A program made the translations under genes and the position numbers. The notes beneath the pieces are model-generated. The model ran no database searches. It had not been told where the DNA came from and saw only the letters and a program-made list of their open reading frames with translations. Source: Russula earlei (Eukaryota; Basidiomycota; Agaricomycetes; Russulales; Russulaceae). From it: 64,000 nt of DNA. The stretch covers positions 62,001 through 126,000 of the forward strand of contig JAGFNK010000099.1 in the NCBI GenBank assembly GCA_025769875.1, read 5' to 3'. Positions 1 through 14,108 of the stretch are shown in pieces (positions within the stretch are counted from its first letter, which is position 1; every line of letters starts with the position of its first letter).

Positions 1-1
1 C

Positions 2-1192
2 GGTCTAGTACTCGCGAATGCTTGTGGTCCTTGCATTGGTCAGTGGGATCGTCAAGACGTCAAGAAAGGCGAGGCTAACTCGAGTACGTACCTGCCACTC
101 CAGAAATTAAGATGTACTAAGGCTTGATAGTTATCACGTCATACAATCGCAACTTCACGGGTCGCAATGACGCGAATCCTGCTACTCACGCCTTTGTAGC
201 GTCTCCTGATATTGTTACAGCATTTGCTTTCGCAGGCGATCTTCGCTTCAACCCTTTGACTGACACTCTTACTGGCTCTGACGGCAAACCTTTCAAGTTC
301 TCCGATCCCTCTGGCGCGGAGCTCCCATCTCGTGGCTATGACCCCGGTCAAAACACATATCAGGCACCTCCGGTGGATAGGGTCTCTGTCAATGTCGCTG
401 TTAGCCCACAGAGTGACCGTCTTCAACTGCTAAAGCCCTTCGTGCCGTGGGACGGCAAGCCACCTCAAGATCTCCCTATACTGATTAAGGTCAAGGGCAA
501 GTGCACAACTGATCACATTTCAGCTGGTGGACCATGGCTCAAATACCGCGGGCATCTCGAAAATATCTCTCGTAATTTACTTTTCGTGACCTGTTCATTT
601 CATCTCTTTTACTAACACATCAACAGAAAATTGTCTAATTGGTGCAATCAATGCCGAGAACGAGGATGCAAACAATGTCAAGAACCAGATTACTGGCGAA
701 TGGGGTGGAGTGCCTCAGACCGCTGCCTACTATCGGGAAAAGGGAATCAAGTGGATTGTCATTGGCGATCATAATTATGGGGAGGGCTCTTCCCGTGAGC
801 ATGCTGCCCTTGAACCCCGATTCCTAGGTGGCCTTGCCATCATCGTTCGCTCCTTCGCACGCATTCATGAAACGAACTTGAAGAAGCAAGGCATGCTTGC
901 GCTCACCTTTGCCGACCCCGCGGATTATGACAAAGTCCAACCATCGGATAGGGTATCCATACTCGGACTGGACAGCTTCTCCCCGGGCAAGAACTTGACA
1001 TTACTCGCCAAACACTCTGACGGGTCCACCGACAAAATATCACTCGCTCACTCTTTCAATGAAGGTCAGATCGAGTGGTTCAAAGCTGGATCAGCGCTTA
1101 ATTTGGTAAGCCGCACGACCTATTTGCTCGTTGCACATTTCGCTGACAGCTATTTTCAGATGGCGGCCAAGGCCAAAGCTCAGGCTAATTAA
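2..1192 (+). CDS. ACO1: Aconitate hydratase, mitochondrial (3' part)
   Basis: Mitochondrial aconitase interconverts citrate and isocitrate in the TCA cycle using a 4Fe-4S cluster. The gene begins left of the window. Four exons are visible: 2..83, 131..571, 627..1105 and 1160..1192. The first carries [10 protein letters not shown], which holds two of the three cluster cysteines of the family. Exon 2 gives [14 protein letters not shown], a core aconitase motif. Exon 3 gives [18 protein letters not shown] from the C-terminal swivel domain with its substrate-binding Ser/Arg. The last exon encodes only [10 protein letters not shown] and the stop. Exon joins restore ...NSIITSY... and ...ENISQNCLIGA..., both family-like, so the introns are well supported. 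Nothing in the visible part looks broken. Confidence 0.96.
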
Positions 1193-2316
1193 CTCTGCGC
1201 ACCATTTCTCGGTTGAGACTTTGCTTAGAAAAACGATCCCTCACGCTCAACAGCACTGCCTCGAGCGAGGTGTGATCGACGTTGAGCTACTCTTGTTTTC
1301 GTGGCATTTGCGTACGGTGATACAATCTTATGGTCTTCGCTTGTACTGCCGTTCGAACGTGACGTATGTCCTGGCCTTCGATATGATTTCTACAGATACG
1401 TCTGGTTGTCTTCAGGGCAATAATACAGCTCCTATGATATATATAAGATAACATAACACTGAAATGACTGACAAGTACACCAAATCCAAAATTTTGAGTA
1501 TCAGTATTCTTTTATAACTTTCCTGCCTAGATTTTGGGCCACTCGCGCTCAATATTAAGACTGGCACGAAGGAGTAGTGCTCTGGACTGTAGCCTACTTA
1601 TCCACTTGATAAAAGGAACTTCGTCGTCCGGATTCAAGAATTCCCACGCAATTCGATCATCATTAGGAAAGTTCGGTCGGGAATAAGGGGTACTTCCTCG
1701 CATGGTCGTCGGCGAAGGGGTCCAAGGAGAGGCCTCGGAGTCTCGTGATAGTGATGGGCGAGCCAGAGGAATGCACGAGCGAGAAGGTGCCACCTTAGGA
1801 AATCGATATCATATCAAGTCTACCAAAGTGACGGTCCGAAACGACAAGGCGAGTGAATGTATGGACCAGAAGAGCGAACGTTGAAAATGACGAACTGAAG
1901 AGATGCTGGTGGAGGGGACGATACCAGTTGCTTGCCTGAGTCATGGGTCAGATCTCAGAACCTGTCTTGTAAGCCGGTCATCACGGTTTTCTGAAAGGAA
2001 CAAGTTTCAACACCCGTCAATCAATACAAATCGTGAGTGTCTGTCACTTGTATTGTGCGGGCTACGAGGTCTTGGCTAGCCCTTTGTGATTTTTAAACGA
2101 GCCAACAATGTCATCTGAACAGTGGCTTTTTTACGTTCCCTCCGTCTTTCCCATCCTAACAACCGGCACACCAATGTGTCAGGCTACAGCAAGCTAAGCC
2201 CACTAAACCTGTTTTGCTGATGTGCAATCTCCAAATCCACTACAAGGTGGGCTGCTTGCTGCTGTGTTCTATGCTGCGCAACAGAATGCACCCTACAATA
2301 GATCACCAGATTCGAA
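1193..2316. other. Intergenic stretch with one uncertain small minus-strand ORF
   Basis: This is the gap between the convergent 3' ends of aconitase and ZPR1. On the minus strand an ORF ends at 1527. From an ATG near 1704 it reads MRGSTPYSRPNFPNDDRIAW and ends in EREWPKI. I do not recognise it. A second open frame overlaps it upstream, and I could not build a convincing multi-exon model. It may be a small real gene or chance. Nothing else is recognisable. Confidence 0.3.
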
Positions 2317-4063
2317 CTACTTCCTCCCCTCTATGTGGCTTCCCACCTTTTCATCATCTGGTTCGTAACCTTCCACCTTCATGTCGTTTAGCCCGAGCTC
2401 CTCGTTTTGATCCCAAGTGCGGTCGTATGACTCGATCTCCATGTTTGGATCAGGATCCGGAGCATATAAGTTCTGCACATAGGAGTTTGCGAGCGGATCA
2501 TCAAGGATCAGGGTGAAAGGACGCTCGGCGTTTTTCACCTAAGACAGCCTCCATCAGCGTAGGATCTCCAATCAGCGTAACCTTGTACCGCTTTGAGATT
2601 CTCCAAGAAGAGACCAAATTTGTTGCGCTCCTGGAGATCAGGGCCATCCGGGTCGGCACTGCCTACCGAATCTCCGGCCGCAAAAACTTTTTCGGAAAGT
2701 TCTTCGTATACTTGATCTAGGATGCCTTCTAGCGTGGTGAACCTGCCTCCCAAAGTTCCAGCGTGAAGTACAAGTTCGATCTCTGGGATTGTGAGGCCGC
2801 ACGTCTCGCTCTGAGTAGCAACCTCGTTAGAAGGCGATCACAATCCCCATGAACGACATGGCACACTTTGAGGATGTCTCTACTAAGATCTTCGCGGTCT
2901 TCGACCCGAAGTGTGATACGCTTCCCTTTTTCGGAGATTGCTGAACCCGACTTTACCTCGTTGTCCCTGTAGCCACAGTGATCGCAGTTTGTAGACATGA
3001 TGAGGATATCCTGATGGTGCGTGAGGCATGATTACATGAATCATAGACGATCGTACCTTGAAGTAAGGAATGACTACCTTCTTCATCTTCGTATCGAGAG
3101 GATGACCGCAACTGGAGCATACACCTGGGAAGATGTATATTTCCTCGTTGTCTTCCGCGTCTACAGCTTCGGCAGTATCGTTACGTCCATCGACAGCGGG
3201 ATCGTCAGCGTCATCAGCAGCGATAAGTCCAAGCGCGACATTCTGTTCAAGAGTCCGACGGTACGTCCGGAGGTTCCAATTCGGGTCGGCCATAGAGTCC
3301 ACGAACTCGATGAACGAATTCCCGGCCGGGTCGTCGAGTTTGACCGTAAAGGAGGAAACAAGCGAGTCTGAATCGGCCGCAGCACCTCCCTCACCGTCTT
3401 CATCTTCATCAGGTACGACAACTTTTAATTTGTCAATCAGGGCTTGAATTTTGTTGTAAGTATCCTCATCCTGGATGCGGCGCAAAGGTTGGTCATAGCT
3501 CAAATCACGGATCACGTCTCGAAATATCCCTTCCACTGTTGTGAGTTGGCCTTTGGAGGCTGGGATAGTCAGCTCGTACTCAGGAATGGTAACGGTGCAA
3601 GATTCGGACTTGACTACTTGACGGTTAAGATCCTTCCTCGAGAGTATACGGGCGGTGTAGAGTGTTCCTTCGGCTGAACCGAAGTAAGCACACTTAGATA
3701 GGAACCTTGACGCGCGGAGGATTGCTTACGCCGAATGACGCCGGCAGCCTGGATCTCGTTATTGTAAAAGCCACAATGTTCGCAGCGGAAGGACATCACT
3801 ATGACCTCGTGGAAATACGGAATTGAGGTTAGGAGGAGCCGTGTGACTCCCTAGATTCATTTTGTCAAAAGCCAACGTGGGCGATGGTCGGAGCGCACCT
3901 GCTCCTCGCAATTCATACACAAAGACTCCATCTCCTGGACTGCCCGTTCTTCGTCCTCATCTGGCGACGTTCCAGTGGCATTTTCTACGTTATCCGGGTC
4001 TGCAGAACCATCCGTTTGTTGTGCAAGATGTCCGATCGACGGGAAGAGATTTTCTGGAGCCAT
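2317..4063 (-). CDS. ZPR1: Zinc-finger protein ZPR1
   Basis: ZPR1 is an essential eukaryotic protein that binds translation elongation factor eEF1A and helps it fold. Six exons (4063..3899, 3850..3730, 3673..3057, 3010..2867, 2810..2589, 2538..2317) sum to 1491 nt, or 496 aa, with phase kept at every join. The protein has the family's duplicated architecture. The first C4 zinc finger is SLCMNCEEQ...[14 protein letters not shown], followed by the first beta-rich domain with [13 protein letters not shown]. The second finger is VCSSCGHPL...[14 protein letters not shown], followed by the second domain with [13 protein letters not shown]. The start is the first ATG ([13 protein letters not shown]), 119 bp from the divergent PRP40 start. 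An acidic stretch lies between finger 1 and the N-terminus, as in orthologues. Confidence 0.96.
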
Positions 4064-4182
4064 GCCATCGAGCGCCACAAATCCAATGCCAATTGCGATT
4101 ACGAGGCGCGCGCTTTGCTGACTCAGCACTTTGGTCTCAAAAAATCACAACAGAGTCCGCAATCCGAGTTTGCGTGTGGACA

Positions 4183-7100
4183 ATGAGTGTGTGGGTGAGT
4201 ACGCTTTCCAATTTTACATCATCGTGTCTTATGTGCAGACGGAGCATCGAAATCCTGAAGGGAGAACGTACTGGTTCAATACCAGCACAAAGGAAAGTGT
4301 GTGGGAAAAGCCAGATGGTTCGTCCCGTCGCGTTCCTTTGCTTGACCTTTTTTTCGCTAAATTAGCTTGTAGAGCTCAAAACACCGTTTGAGGTGTGTTT
4401 AACGTGGTGTTTCTTTTATTTGCTCAACTAATATAGTCGTGATGTCACAGCGAGCGCTGAAGCAGACACCATGGAAAGAGTACTTTTCTGGTGGCAAGAA
4501 ATATTACTATAATGTACGCCGTTCCGACTCCTTCTCGATATTAGCTCATGGTTTCTGTAGACAACGACGAAGGAGTCGAAATGGGACATGCCGGAGGAAC
4601 TTTCGTTACTTATGGAAATGGTCGAGAAGGAGACCAAGGAGGTTGCGGCACCCTCAGCTCCTACGTACGTCCCATTTTCTCTCTTTCTCCGGTGGTTCAA
4701 GTTTACGCCTGATACGGCATTATCTTAGTTCTGCTCCTCAAGCCATCTTACCACCCGCTGCGGCGGTTATTCATCCTGGCTCCTTGGTCCCTTTAGGCGC
4801 AGACGCCTTACCCGAGCAGATAGCCAGCCAATCGACCACGAATGCTCATCAACCTACGCCGTCCGCGCTCCCCGCACGTCCTAATCTCCCTGATGAGCCG
4901 ACCATCCCACACAACGGCTTTGCGACGTTTGAAGAAGGAGAAAAAGCCTTCATGTTTCTGTTGCGCAAGGCTGGCGTTGACGCTAACTGGACCTGGGATC
5001 AGACAATGCGTGCCATCATAACAGACCCGCTATACAAGGCGCTAAATTCCCTTGCGGAGAAAAAGGCTACTTGGCAGAAAGTTCGCCCTCCCATCTTTCT
5101 TATGCTCCCCCCTCTGACATGAGTCCATGGCAGTATACCGAGGGGTTGAAAGCTAAGGAGCAGGAAGAGCGAGATGCCCGCCTTGCCAAGATACGCCCGG
5201 CGATTCGTAACATGTTAAAGGGCAATCCTAACGTGTTCCATTACTCGACATTCCCCACGGCAGACAAGCTCTTTGCGCAACATCCGATCTGGCAGCAGGC
5301 ACGAATAGAATCAGAACGAAAGCTGATTTTCGAGGAGTATGTCTCAGAGCTGAAGCAACGTGAAGTGGTATGCGCTATGTAACTCTTCCGGATCGCTTTC
5401 TGAATCATCATTCAGCAAGAGAACAGGGCCGCGCGCAATCGCGCCATAACAAAGCTCATGACCCTCTTCAAACAGGTCGGGGTTGATGTTCTCACACGTT
5501 GGCGCAGCGCGCATGCTCTTGTGCTAGAATCGGAAGAGTGGCAAAGTGATGAAGAACTAAGGCAGCTTCCTGGCCTAGACATCCTGCTTGCATTTGAAGA
5601 TTATAGCAGGGTTCGTGAGCGCGAGTTTGAGGATGAAATGCGGCGTAAGCAGGTTAACAAATTACGCTCAGAGCGCAAAGCTCGTGAAGCCTTCAAGGTA
5701 CTGTCTCACACTTCACTCTCCTGCCTCTTCCCATTGAGCGCACGTAGACCGTTCTGCAAGAGCTTGTCGCATCTGGGGACATCAAAGCGCGTTCCAAATG
5801 GAAGCACATCTACCCCAAATTCTCTTCCGACGAACGCTATCTTGACATGCTGGGAAGGCCTGGATCGAACCCAATCGAGTTGTTCTGGGATGTGGTTGAT
5901 AATCTCGACCAGAAGCTGGACGCGAAGATTGCTACTGTAGAAGCGGCTATCGGGCGTTACAATTCTAAACTTGATTCCGATGCCCAGAGTACCTCCCGGC
6001 CTTGGTCGGTTCAACCGGAGACTACGGAAGCCGACTTTTTAAAGATCGTACAGGAGAACGGCGACGAAGAGTCTGCTGCTCTCTCTAGTGATGAGCTGAA
6101 GCAGATCTTCACGACGGTAGATTTCATTCTGTAAGACCACTGTGCTCTAAACTCATTTTTTTTTACGCAGTTGCACGAGCAAATTGTGAAGCAACAAGCC
6201 GATGAGAAGCGACGAACCGAACGGAAAGCACGACACATGCAAGATGATCTGCGCTATGCAATGAAAAAACTCCCTGACCCTCTCGACGTCAACCTTGGCT
6301 TCGAGGAGGTAGGTGTTTCGGAGCTCCGCATAGTCCAGGCTGACGAAGACGTAGGCCGTGCCGCTCATCGAGCATCTCCCTGAATTCAAGGCCCTGGATG
6401 ACGAAGGGCGACGCGCCGCATTCGGCAAGTTTATGAAGAGACAAAAAGTGCGTTTACTGTCCTTTCTCATGGGGTGTTGTATTCACCCAATCTGCAGGAG
6501 CGTATGCGCGAGATTTCGGAGGATGGTGGGTCGACAACTAGTCGCAGGCGCAAAGAACCCAGTCATCGTGAGACAGAGAGAGAGCGCGACAGAGACAGAG
6601 AAAGGGACAGAGAGAAGGACAGCAAAGATAAAGAGAAGGACGGCAAAGACAAAGAGAAGGACGGCAAAGACAAAGAGAAGGACAAGGATCGCGACCGTGA
6701 ACGTGAGCGTGAGCGGGACCGGGACCGCGATCGCGATCGCGAACGGGAAAGGGAAAGAGACCGGGAGAAAGATCATGACCGGGACCGGGACCGTGATCGT
6801 GATCGTGATCGTGACAGAGAACGTGAGCGCGACAGGGATCGCGACAGGGAGCGAGACCGTGGGTCCCGGTACCATCGGGGTTATGATGACGATACCCGAC
6901 GGTCATCGCGTGACTACGGCCGCGATCGTGAACGTGACCGGGATTGGGAGGGTGACTCGCCGCGAGACCGTCGTGACCGGGATCGTGATCGGTATGGCAC
7001 CCAAGGACCAAGCTCAAGAAGGGAGGATAGGAAGCGACGCGCAGGAAGGGACGGTGAGGAAGACCGAGGGAGCCGCGATGACCCGCGAGAGCGGCGTGAG

Positions 7101-7275
7101 GCGGAGAATGATGAGCGAAGTGAGAAAGTGCGTTCGGGTTTCTTCCACTGGAAGCTGGCTCTCAACTATTGCTAACGTGTATGCACAGCGTGCAAAACAT
7201 GATACAGAAGCCGCTTCACACAAAGACAAGGAGCGTAAGGGTCGGGCTGAAACACCCGAGGAGGGAGAGATATGA
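4183..7275 (+). CDS. PRP40: Pre-mRNA-processing protein Prp40 (WW/FF domains)
   Basis: Prp40 is a U1 snRNP component that bridges the 5' splice site and branch-point factors. The start ATG is in a 12-nt first exon (MSVW, 4183..4194). Exon 2 gives WW domain 1 ([14 protein letters not shown]...WEKP) and a later exon WW domain 2 ([14 protein letters not shown]...WDMP). Several FF domains follow (for example [20 protein letters not shown], then [17 protein letters not shown]). The C-terminus, about 6545..7130, is a long arginine/aspartate/glutamate low-complexity tail ([15 protein letters not shown] dipeptides), and the protein ends [12 protein letters not shown]. At least ten short introns are needed. 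It shares a 119-bp divergent promoter with ZPR1. The tail is richer in RD/RE than yeast Prp40, which lacks it. Confidence 0.94.
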
Positions 7276-7291
7276 ATGTTATTTCTATTAA

Positions 7292-7811
7292 TTACATTGT
7301 ATCTGCATCTCCATCAGGACGGACGCAAATGGGGCCAATCCGAACACGGGTATACGTCTGCTTGTGGGGTATCGTTCTCTCATACCCCTTTCGTCTCTTC
7401 TTCTTGAAGATATGCTCCATCGCTCCTTTCGTGTGCTCGACAACCGTAGCCTCCACCGAGACATGGCCGGTCGGGATATCTGGGGATCCGCGGAGCGTGT
7501 ACTCGCGCGAGCCAACCTCATGTATTTGGGACAAAGACAAAACATCTCCCACACGGACATCATTGAGGCGGGGCACAGTCAAAAGGTCCTTCGGAGCAAG
7601 GAGATATTTTCTGCCAGCAATAGACGCTATCACATATCGGTTGGGCTGAGAGCGGATGAGTGCGAGCGCGTCACGAGTGGAGGAGGGGGTTTGCGGGCTC
7701 GTGTGGAGTGTTCGGGTGACTTGGTGGCAAAGAAATGGCACTGGAGCGAGATGAGACGAGGGACATGCTCAGCGGGAATCACATACCGCGCGTCCTTGTC
7801 CACACGGCCAT
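7292..7811 (-). CDS. MRPL49: Mitochondrial large-subunit ribosomal protein bL21m
   Basis: This is a structural protein of the mitoribosome large subunit. The main exon (7740..7292) contains the L21 signature YVIASIAGRKYLLAPKDLL, then VGDVLSLSQIHEVGS, and the basic rRNA-binding end KKKRRKGYERTIPHKQTYTR. The main exon has no in-frame ATG. An upstream mini-exon at 7811..7787 (MAVWTRTR) followed by a GTATGT...CTCCAG intron supplies the start, giving 474 nt or 157 aa. The N-terminus is Arg-rich, as expected for mitochondrial import. The start lies 161 bp from the divergent ATP1 start. The mini-exon is inference from splice consensus and phase. Confidence 0.9.
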
Positions 7812-7972
7812 GGTGTACTCGTTGATGTTGTTGTTGACAACAGCGCTCAGCTCCGGTCTCGTCCGACGGGGGTTGAAACTCCGATTAAACCTTGGAAAGT
7901 TGGCGGCGCTGCTGGCAACGACTCGCCCATCCATCCATCTCCAAATCCGTAGCTTTTCCTACCCTCCTCTCC

Positions 7973-10083
<2,111 letters not shown>

Positions 10084-10659
10084 ACCTGCTCCTTGTAGAC
10101 GGTGGGACGCACTGAAAAAAAAAATACCTCCTCCAAGCAATACATTCTTCCCTCGCTAACCTCTCCCATGCACTTGTTTTATAACTAGAATATATTCAGA
10201 CACTTGCAATGGAGACCGTTGGAGGAAGCGCGGTTAGAGTGTCACGGTCGATTGACGTGGGTTCGCTCTGCAGTTAGGATTGCACTTGACTTGCTCGACT
10301 TTTATTACCATGGAAGTATGAACACTCACCCGAGGAATGAGCTACGACCACGAGTGACTGTATCACCCCATCAATTACGTGGGCTGGGCCGATGAGCCGG
10401 AAATGCCAGCACTCCAAAATATTGCCATTCACATTTACATTTACCCGGAAAACTCTAATCAACTCTCAGTAATTCTACAGGACGGCAATACACTGGTTTC
10501 TGTCAGTAGTTGTACCCTGCGGATGCGAAGTACGGTGTAAAGCCGCAAGACGTGCGTTATGTGGTTACAGTATCTCTTACTATACTTTATGGCGAGATTC
10601 GAGTGGGAGAGGGGGGAAGGGGGATCCCCATTCTGGGGTAACAATTCCATCACGGCCAA
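10084..10659. other. Intergenic, convergent 3' ends
   Basis: This stretch separates the 3' ends of ATP1 and the Cub1-like gene. It has short A-rich and G-rich runs, and no ORF, RNA gene or repeat I can recognise. Confidence 0.6.
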
Positions 10660-12840
10660 CTAAAAAGCTTCGCTCTCGGACGTCGCGCCCGACTCTGGGC
10701 CCTGTCCGTCGTCGTCTTCAGTGAACTCCTCGTCCTCGTTGTCATCCACGGATTGCTTCAGCTTGGGAGGGGGAGGTGTCATAAGCGTGTCCTACAGGCC
10801 GTCGGAAAGTAATGCGGGAGAACGTACCATCTCTAGTAGCTCGTGGCACTCGTTGAGGTGTGCCATGACGATGCCTTGCCCTTCCGGGACTGACCCATCG
10901 AGACCGACGAACCGGCCGTCTTTGCGCATGGAATCGATCTGATACAGAGCGAGCTGGTACTATGGTGGTGCAGCGGTGTCAGTGATGCTCATGGGAACCG
11001 AGCACGGGCATCATGGGACATCCATGCAGATGACCGAGCCGAGCTACGTATGCTGGCACACGAGGAGGCCCTCCCCGGGGTCAGGAAAACACGTACAGGG
11101 TATAAATCGCGTGGATTGAACGGTCCACCGTATTTTAGAACTTCGTTCAGGCATTTTTTCACTGTCGAGAGTTTGTTCGCCTGTAGTTGTGCACGTGAGC
11201 TCGTGTAAATGGGGGCACACGAGGAAACGGTTACGATCGGCATAAGCTCCTCGGACACAGGCTCGCTGGAGGATAGGAGACGATAGATGACGCCATAGCA
11301 CCGTCGAAGGAGGTAGAGGAGGACCTTCGCAAGTCAATATGATCAGGTGCATCGACGCGGGAGAGTGAGACGGACATATTGCCCTGCCGGTTGATTCCCC
11401 TCCGAGTCGACAAATTTTCCATCGATGCGCATCTTGTCGACCTCTTGCAGGCTGAGGGAATAATTCCACAGGTCCGTTTCTCGTAACGTCCAACGGTGGG
11501 TGAGCGCAAGCCCTTCAAGCTCCGCACGGATCCCTGTCAGGCGATCGTGTATTGGCTTAAGAGGTGGGGCCACATTCTTTGATTCTTCTTGGGCACGAAT
11601 TTCCTGGACAATCTCGAAGCATTCTTCCAGAAGTGACGAGCAAATGGCCTGCGACGGGGGGACATTGCCGCCAGGACCAAGGAACTTTCCGTCTACACGT
11701 TTCCTACGTGTTTCGGAATTTCGTTTTTGTCAAGGGGCGCAGCGGGGAGCAAGAGGCGAAAATGGAGCGTGAGTATTCCAAACTACGGGACGAAGGCGTT
11801 GAATACTCAACGAGTCAATTTTGCGCAATTCTTCTTGCAAGGGTTTCAGCTCCGCTTTTGGCGAACCCCCTTTGGCGGACAGCGCAACCAGTTTACGCCG
11901 GACGGTGACGAGCCGCTCGTGGACTGGTAAGAGCTCTGCAGAGAGAACGGAAAGATTTTCTTGCAATCTAGTGAGAACAGACTCTAAACCCAAGATGAGA
12001 TGCGAGTTACAAAGGATCGGTGGAGGGAGGACATACCGCAGTCTCCAAGTTGACGTTCGAGGAGCTTGGTCATGGCTTCTGAATGCTTCCCGCTCTCTGC
12101 GTCACTCTTTATAATGTTGCGTAGTTCATTTAGTCGTCGGCGGAATGGAGCCAGGTCGCTTTCGTTATAAACAGAAGATTCATCCATATGGTCCAGAATT
12201 TGCTAGATGCAGAAGTCAGCAGCTGCAGTTGATAATGGTCAAATGAGGCCCATCATAAGCTAGCGGGAAGGAAACTCCAAAGCGATAAAAGAGGTTAGGC
12301 GCCTCCCCGATTCTGAACGAGATTCAGAGCGCCTGATTGGGGGGAGCATATACTCACACGCATACTTGCCAGCTGAGCGTACGTGGCAGGGGCTTCCCTC
12401 GTCTTTCCGATCGTCAAGAAGAAGAGAGAGAGGAGGTTGAAGACATCGGCTAGAAGGGTATCCAAGCGATTGTTGTATACTGTAGCATCATCGCGAAAAT
12501 CGTTCAGCTTCGTTACTGTTCACATAATGGGCATGACGGTCAGCGATGGGAAGCTGGCGCGATTACGAACCTTGCTTGATGACGGCTTGATATAGACTAT
12601 TCACATCGGAGGGCTTTGTGAAATCGCCCCGATCTTTCTTAAGAGCGGTGAGCCTATTTCTGATACTATATTTGGGGGGATGGGTAAAAAGGAAGGGGGG
12701 AAGCGGTGGTGGCTAACCCGATCACAGCCTCAAGGATGGGGAGTTCTAGAATGACAGCATAAGTCACTCGCCGCCCGAGACCAGTGGCAAAAATCGAGCA
12801 CACGTGCCTTCCTGTGGCACGGGAGTTGTCATGGTTCATG
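10660..12840 (-). CDS. CUB1: UPF0662 (DUF2408) protein, Cub1-like
   Basis: This belongs to the fungal UPF0662/DUF2408 family, whose yeast member YPL260W (Cub1) has been linked to proteasome function. The exact role is not settled. Exons give LPILEAVIG/NRLTALKKDRGDF, LNDFRDDATVYNNRLDTLL, QILDHMDESSVYNESDL, and later three copies of a recurring pattern: VDGKFLGPGGNVPPSQAI, IDGKFVDSEGNQPAGQYV and KDGRFVGLDGSVPEGQGI. Each copy is followed by a short helix with a Leu/Cys pair. The C-terminus is acidic (DDNEDEEFTEDDDGQGPES). The 5' end is uncertain: the reading frame opens to an ATG at 12840, but a different first exon is possible. It is divergent from tropomyosin. Confidence 0.85.
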
Positions 12841-12890
12841 AGAGAAGGGGAGGCTTGTCGCTCGAGATCAATCAATCTTTGCTGTCCCCG

Positions 12891-12911
12891 CACCGCACCG
12901 CACCGCACCGC
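12891..12911 (+). repeat. CACCG pentanucleotide microsatellite
   Basis: About four perfect CACCG units lie in the divergent promoter between the Cub1-like gene and tropomyosin. Confidence 0.85.
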
Positions 12912-12986
12912 TTAGATCCTTCGTCACGTGAATCAATATCGGTAAATACTTTCCCACGTTCCACATCGCCGCTTCTCAACCACATC

Positions 12987-13648
12987 ATGGACAAGATCAG
13001 AGAGGTCCAGTCCCCTCCCTTTCTCTCATATCTTTCTCTTATTCACCCCGTCTCCCGCGATAGAAACTCGCTACCCTTCGTGCAGAGGCGGACGCTGCGA
13101 TCGATCGTGCAGAAGTATTAGAGGCGAAGAACAAGGAACAAGCACAGGAACTCCTCCAGAAGGATCAGGAGATAACCTCTCTCAACCACAGGCTTTCTAT
13201 CCTCGACGGCGAACTCGAAAAGTCGGAACAAAAACTGACTGAAACCAAAGTGGTCGCAGCCGAAGCGGAATCGAGCAAGTCCACCAACGATGCCCTCCTC
13301 CGCAAAATCCAGCTTCTTGAGGAGGAGCTCGATACGGCAGAAAAGAACGTGAAGGAGACGGTAGAGAAGTGTGTCCTAGCTCCTCGCCATATCCGTCACG
13401 CCTCATCGCCATGGCAGACTTCGACAGGTCGATGTCAAAGCGGAGCATTTCGAACGTCAATTACAGCGTGTTGAGCAAGAGCGCGATCAGTGGACGGAAA
13501 AGTTTGAGGTACGCTATACGCCGCGGTGTCAAATCGCCGTCACAGTAGCCTCTCTGATCGCGTATTCCGCGTGCAGGAAATGCAAACTAAATACCGCCGA
13601 TCGAAAGAGGAGCTCGACGAACTGGTTGCAAATATGGAGGGGCTCTGA
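12987..13648 (+). CDS. TPM1: Tropomyosin, 161 residues
   Basis: Tropomyosin is a coiled-coil dimer that polymerises along actin filaments and stabilises actin cables. Four exons (12987..13004, 13064..13368, 13418..13508, 13577..13648) sum to 486 nt, or 161 aa. This is the length of yeast Tpm2, a four-period tropomyosin. It starts MDKIREKLATLRAEADAAI and ends LDELVANMEGL. The whole protein is charged heptads with no proline. Intron 2 is phase 2 and joins ...ETVEK to LRQVDVKAEHFERQ. A shorter paralogue with identical exon phases lies at 30795..31375. The start ATG is 146 bp from the divergent Cub1-like ORF. Confidence 0.94.
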
Positions 13649-14108
13649 TCGTCATATTCTCACTAGTTTGCATCTATACCACCATCCCTTATCCGACCTT
13701 GAGTCCTCCGTCTCCTTCATGGAGTGCGCTCTGGTATTCGGTAATATTCAGTTTGAGGTATCTTAAAGAGGGCGTCACTGGCCAGGAGAATAAGATGAAA
13801 TCGGTTAATGTGAAGTTTGCCATGCCTCCGCGTCATCGTTTTTTTATTAGCCCTGCTAATGCTGTGTGTGGACGGAAGTATGTAAGCCCCTTACAGGAAG
13901 TGACAGCGGTATATACAGTACTTTGGAATTTCGCAGTCGCAAAAATGTGACACCCAAATCCGGACTGTCGGACTTTGTCAGCAGAGCGGTGCTTGAACAT
14001 CTTTAAAATTCAAAATCAATATAGCTATTCAGTGTCAGTGATAAGAATAAATTACTTGATAACTGAAGTTGTCGCACTCGAAATTGAAATTGTGGCACAA
14101 CAGAGGTC
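13649..14108. other. Intergenic 3' flank of tropomyosin
   Basis: There is no convincing gene. Short open frames are present but none resembles a protein family. The stretch leads into the minisatellite. Confidence 0.5.

Noticed and set aside
6483..7017. Two long minus-strand ORFs opposite the Prp40 tail.
   Set aside because: They are the antisense of RD/RE repeats, giving valine/isoleucine- or histidine-rich strings with no family features.
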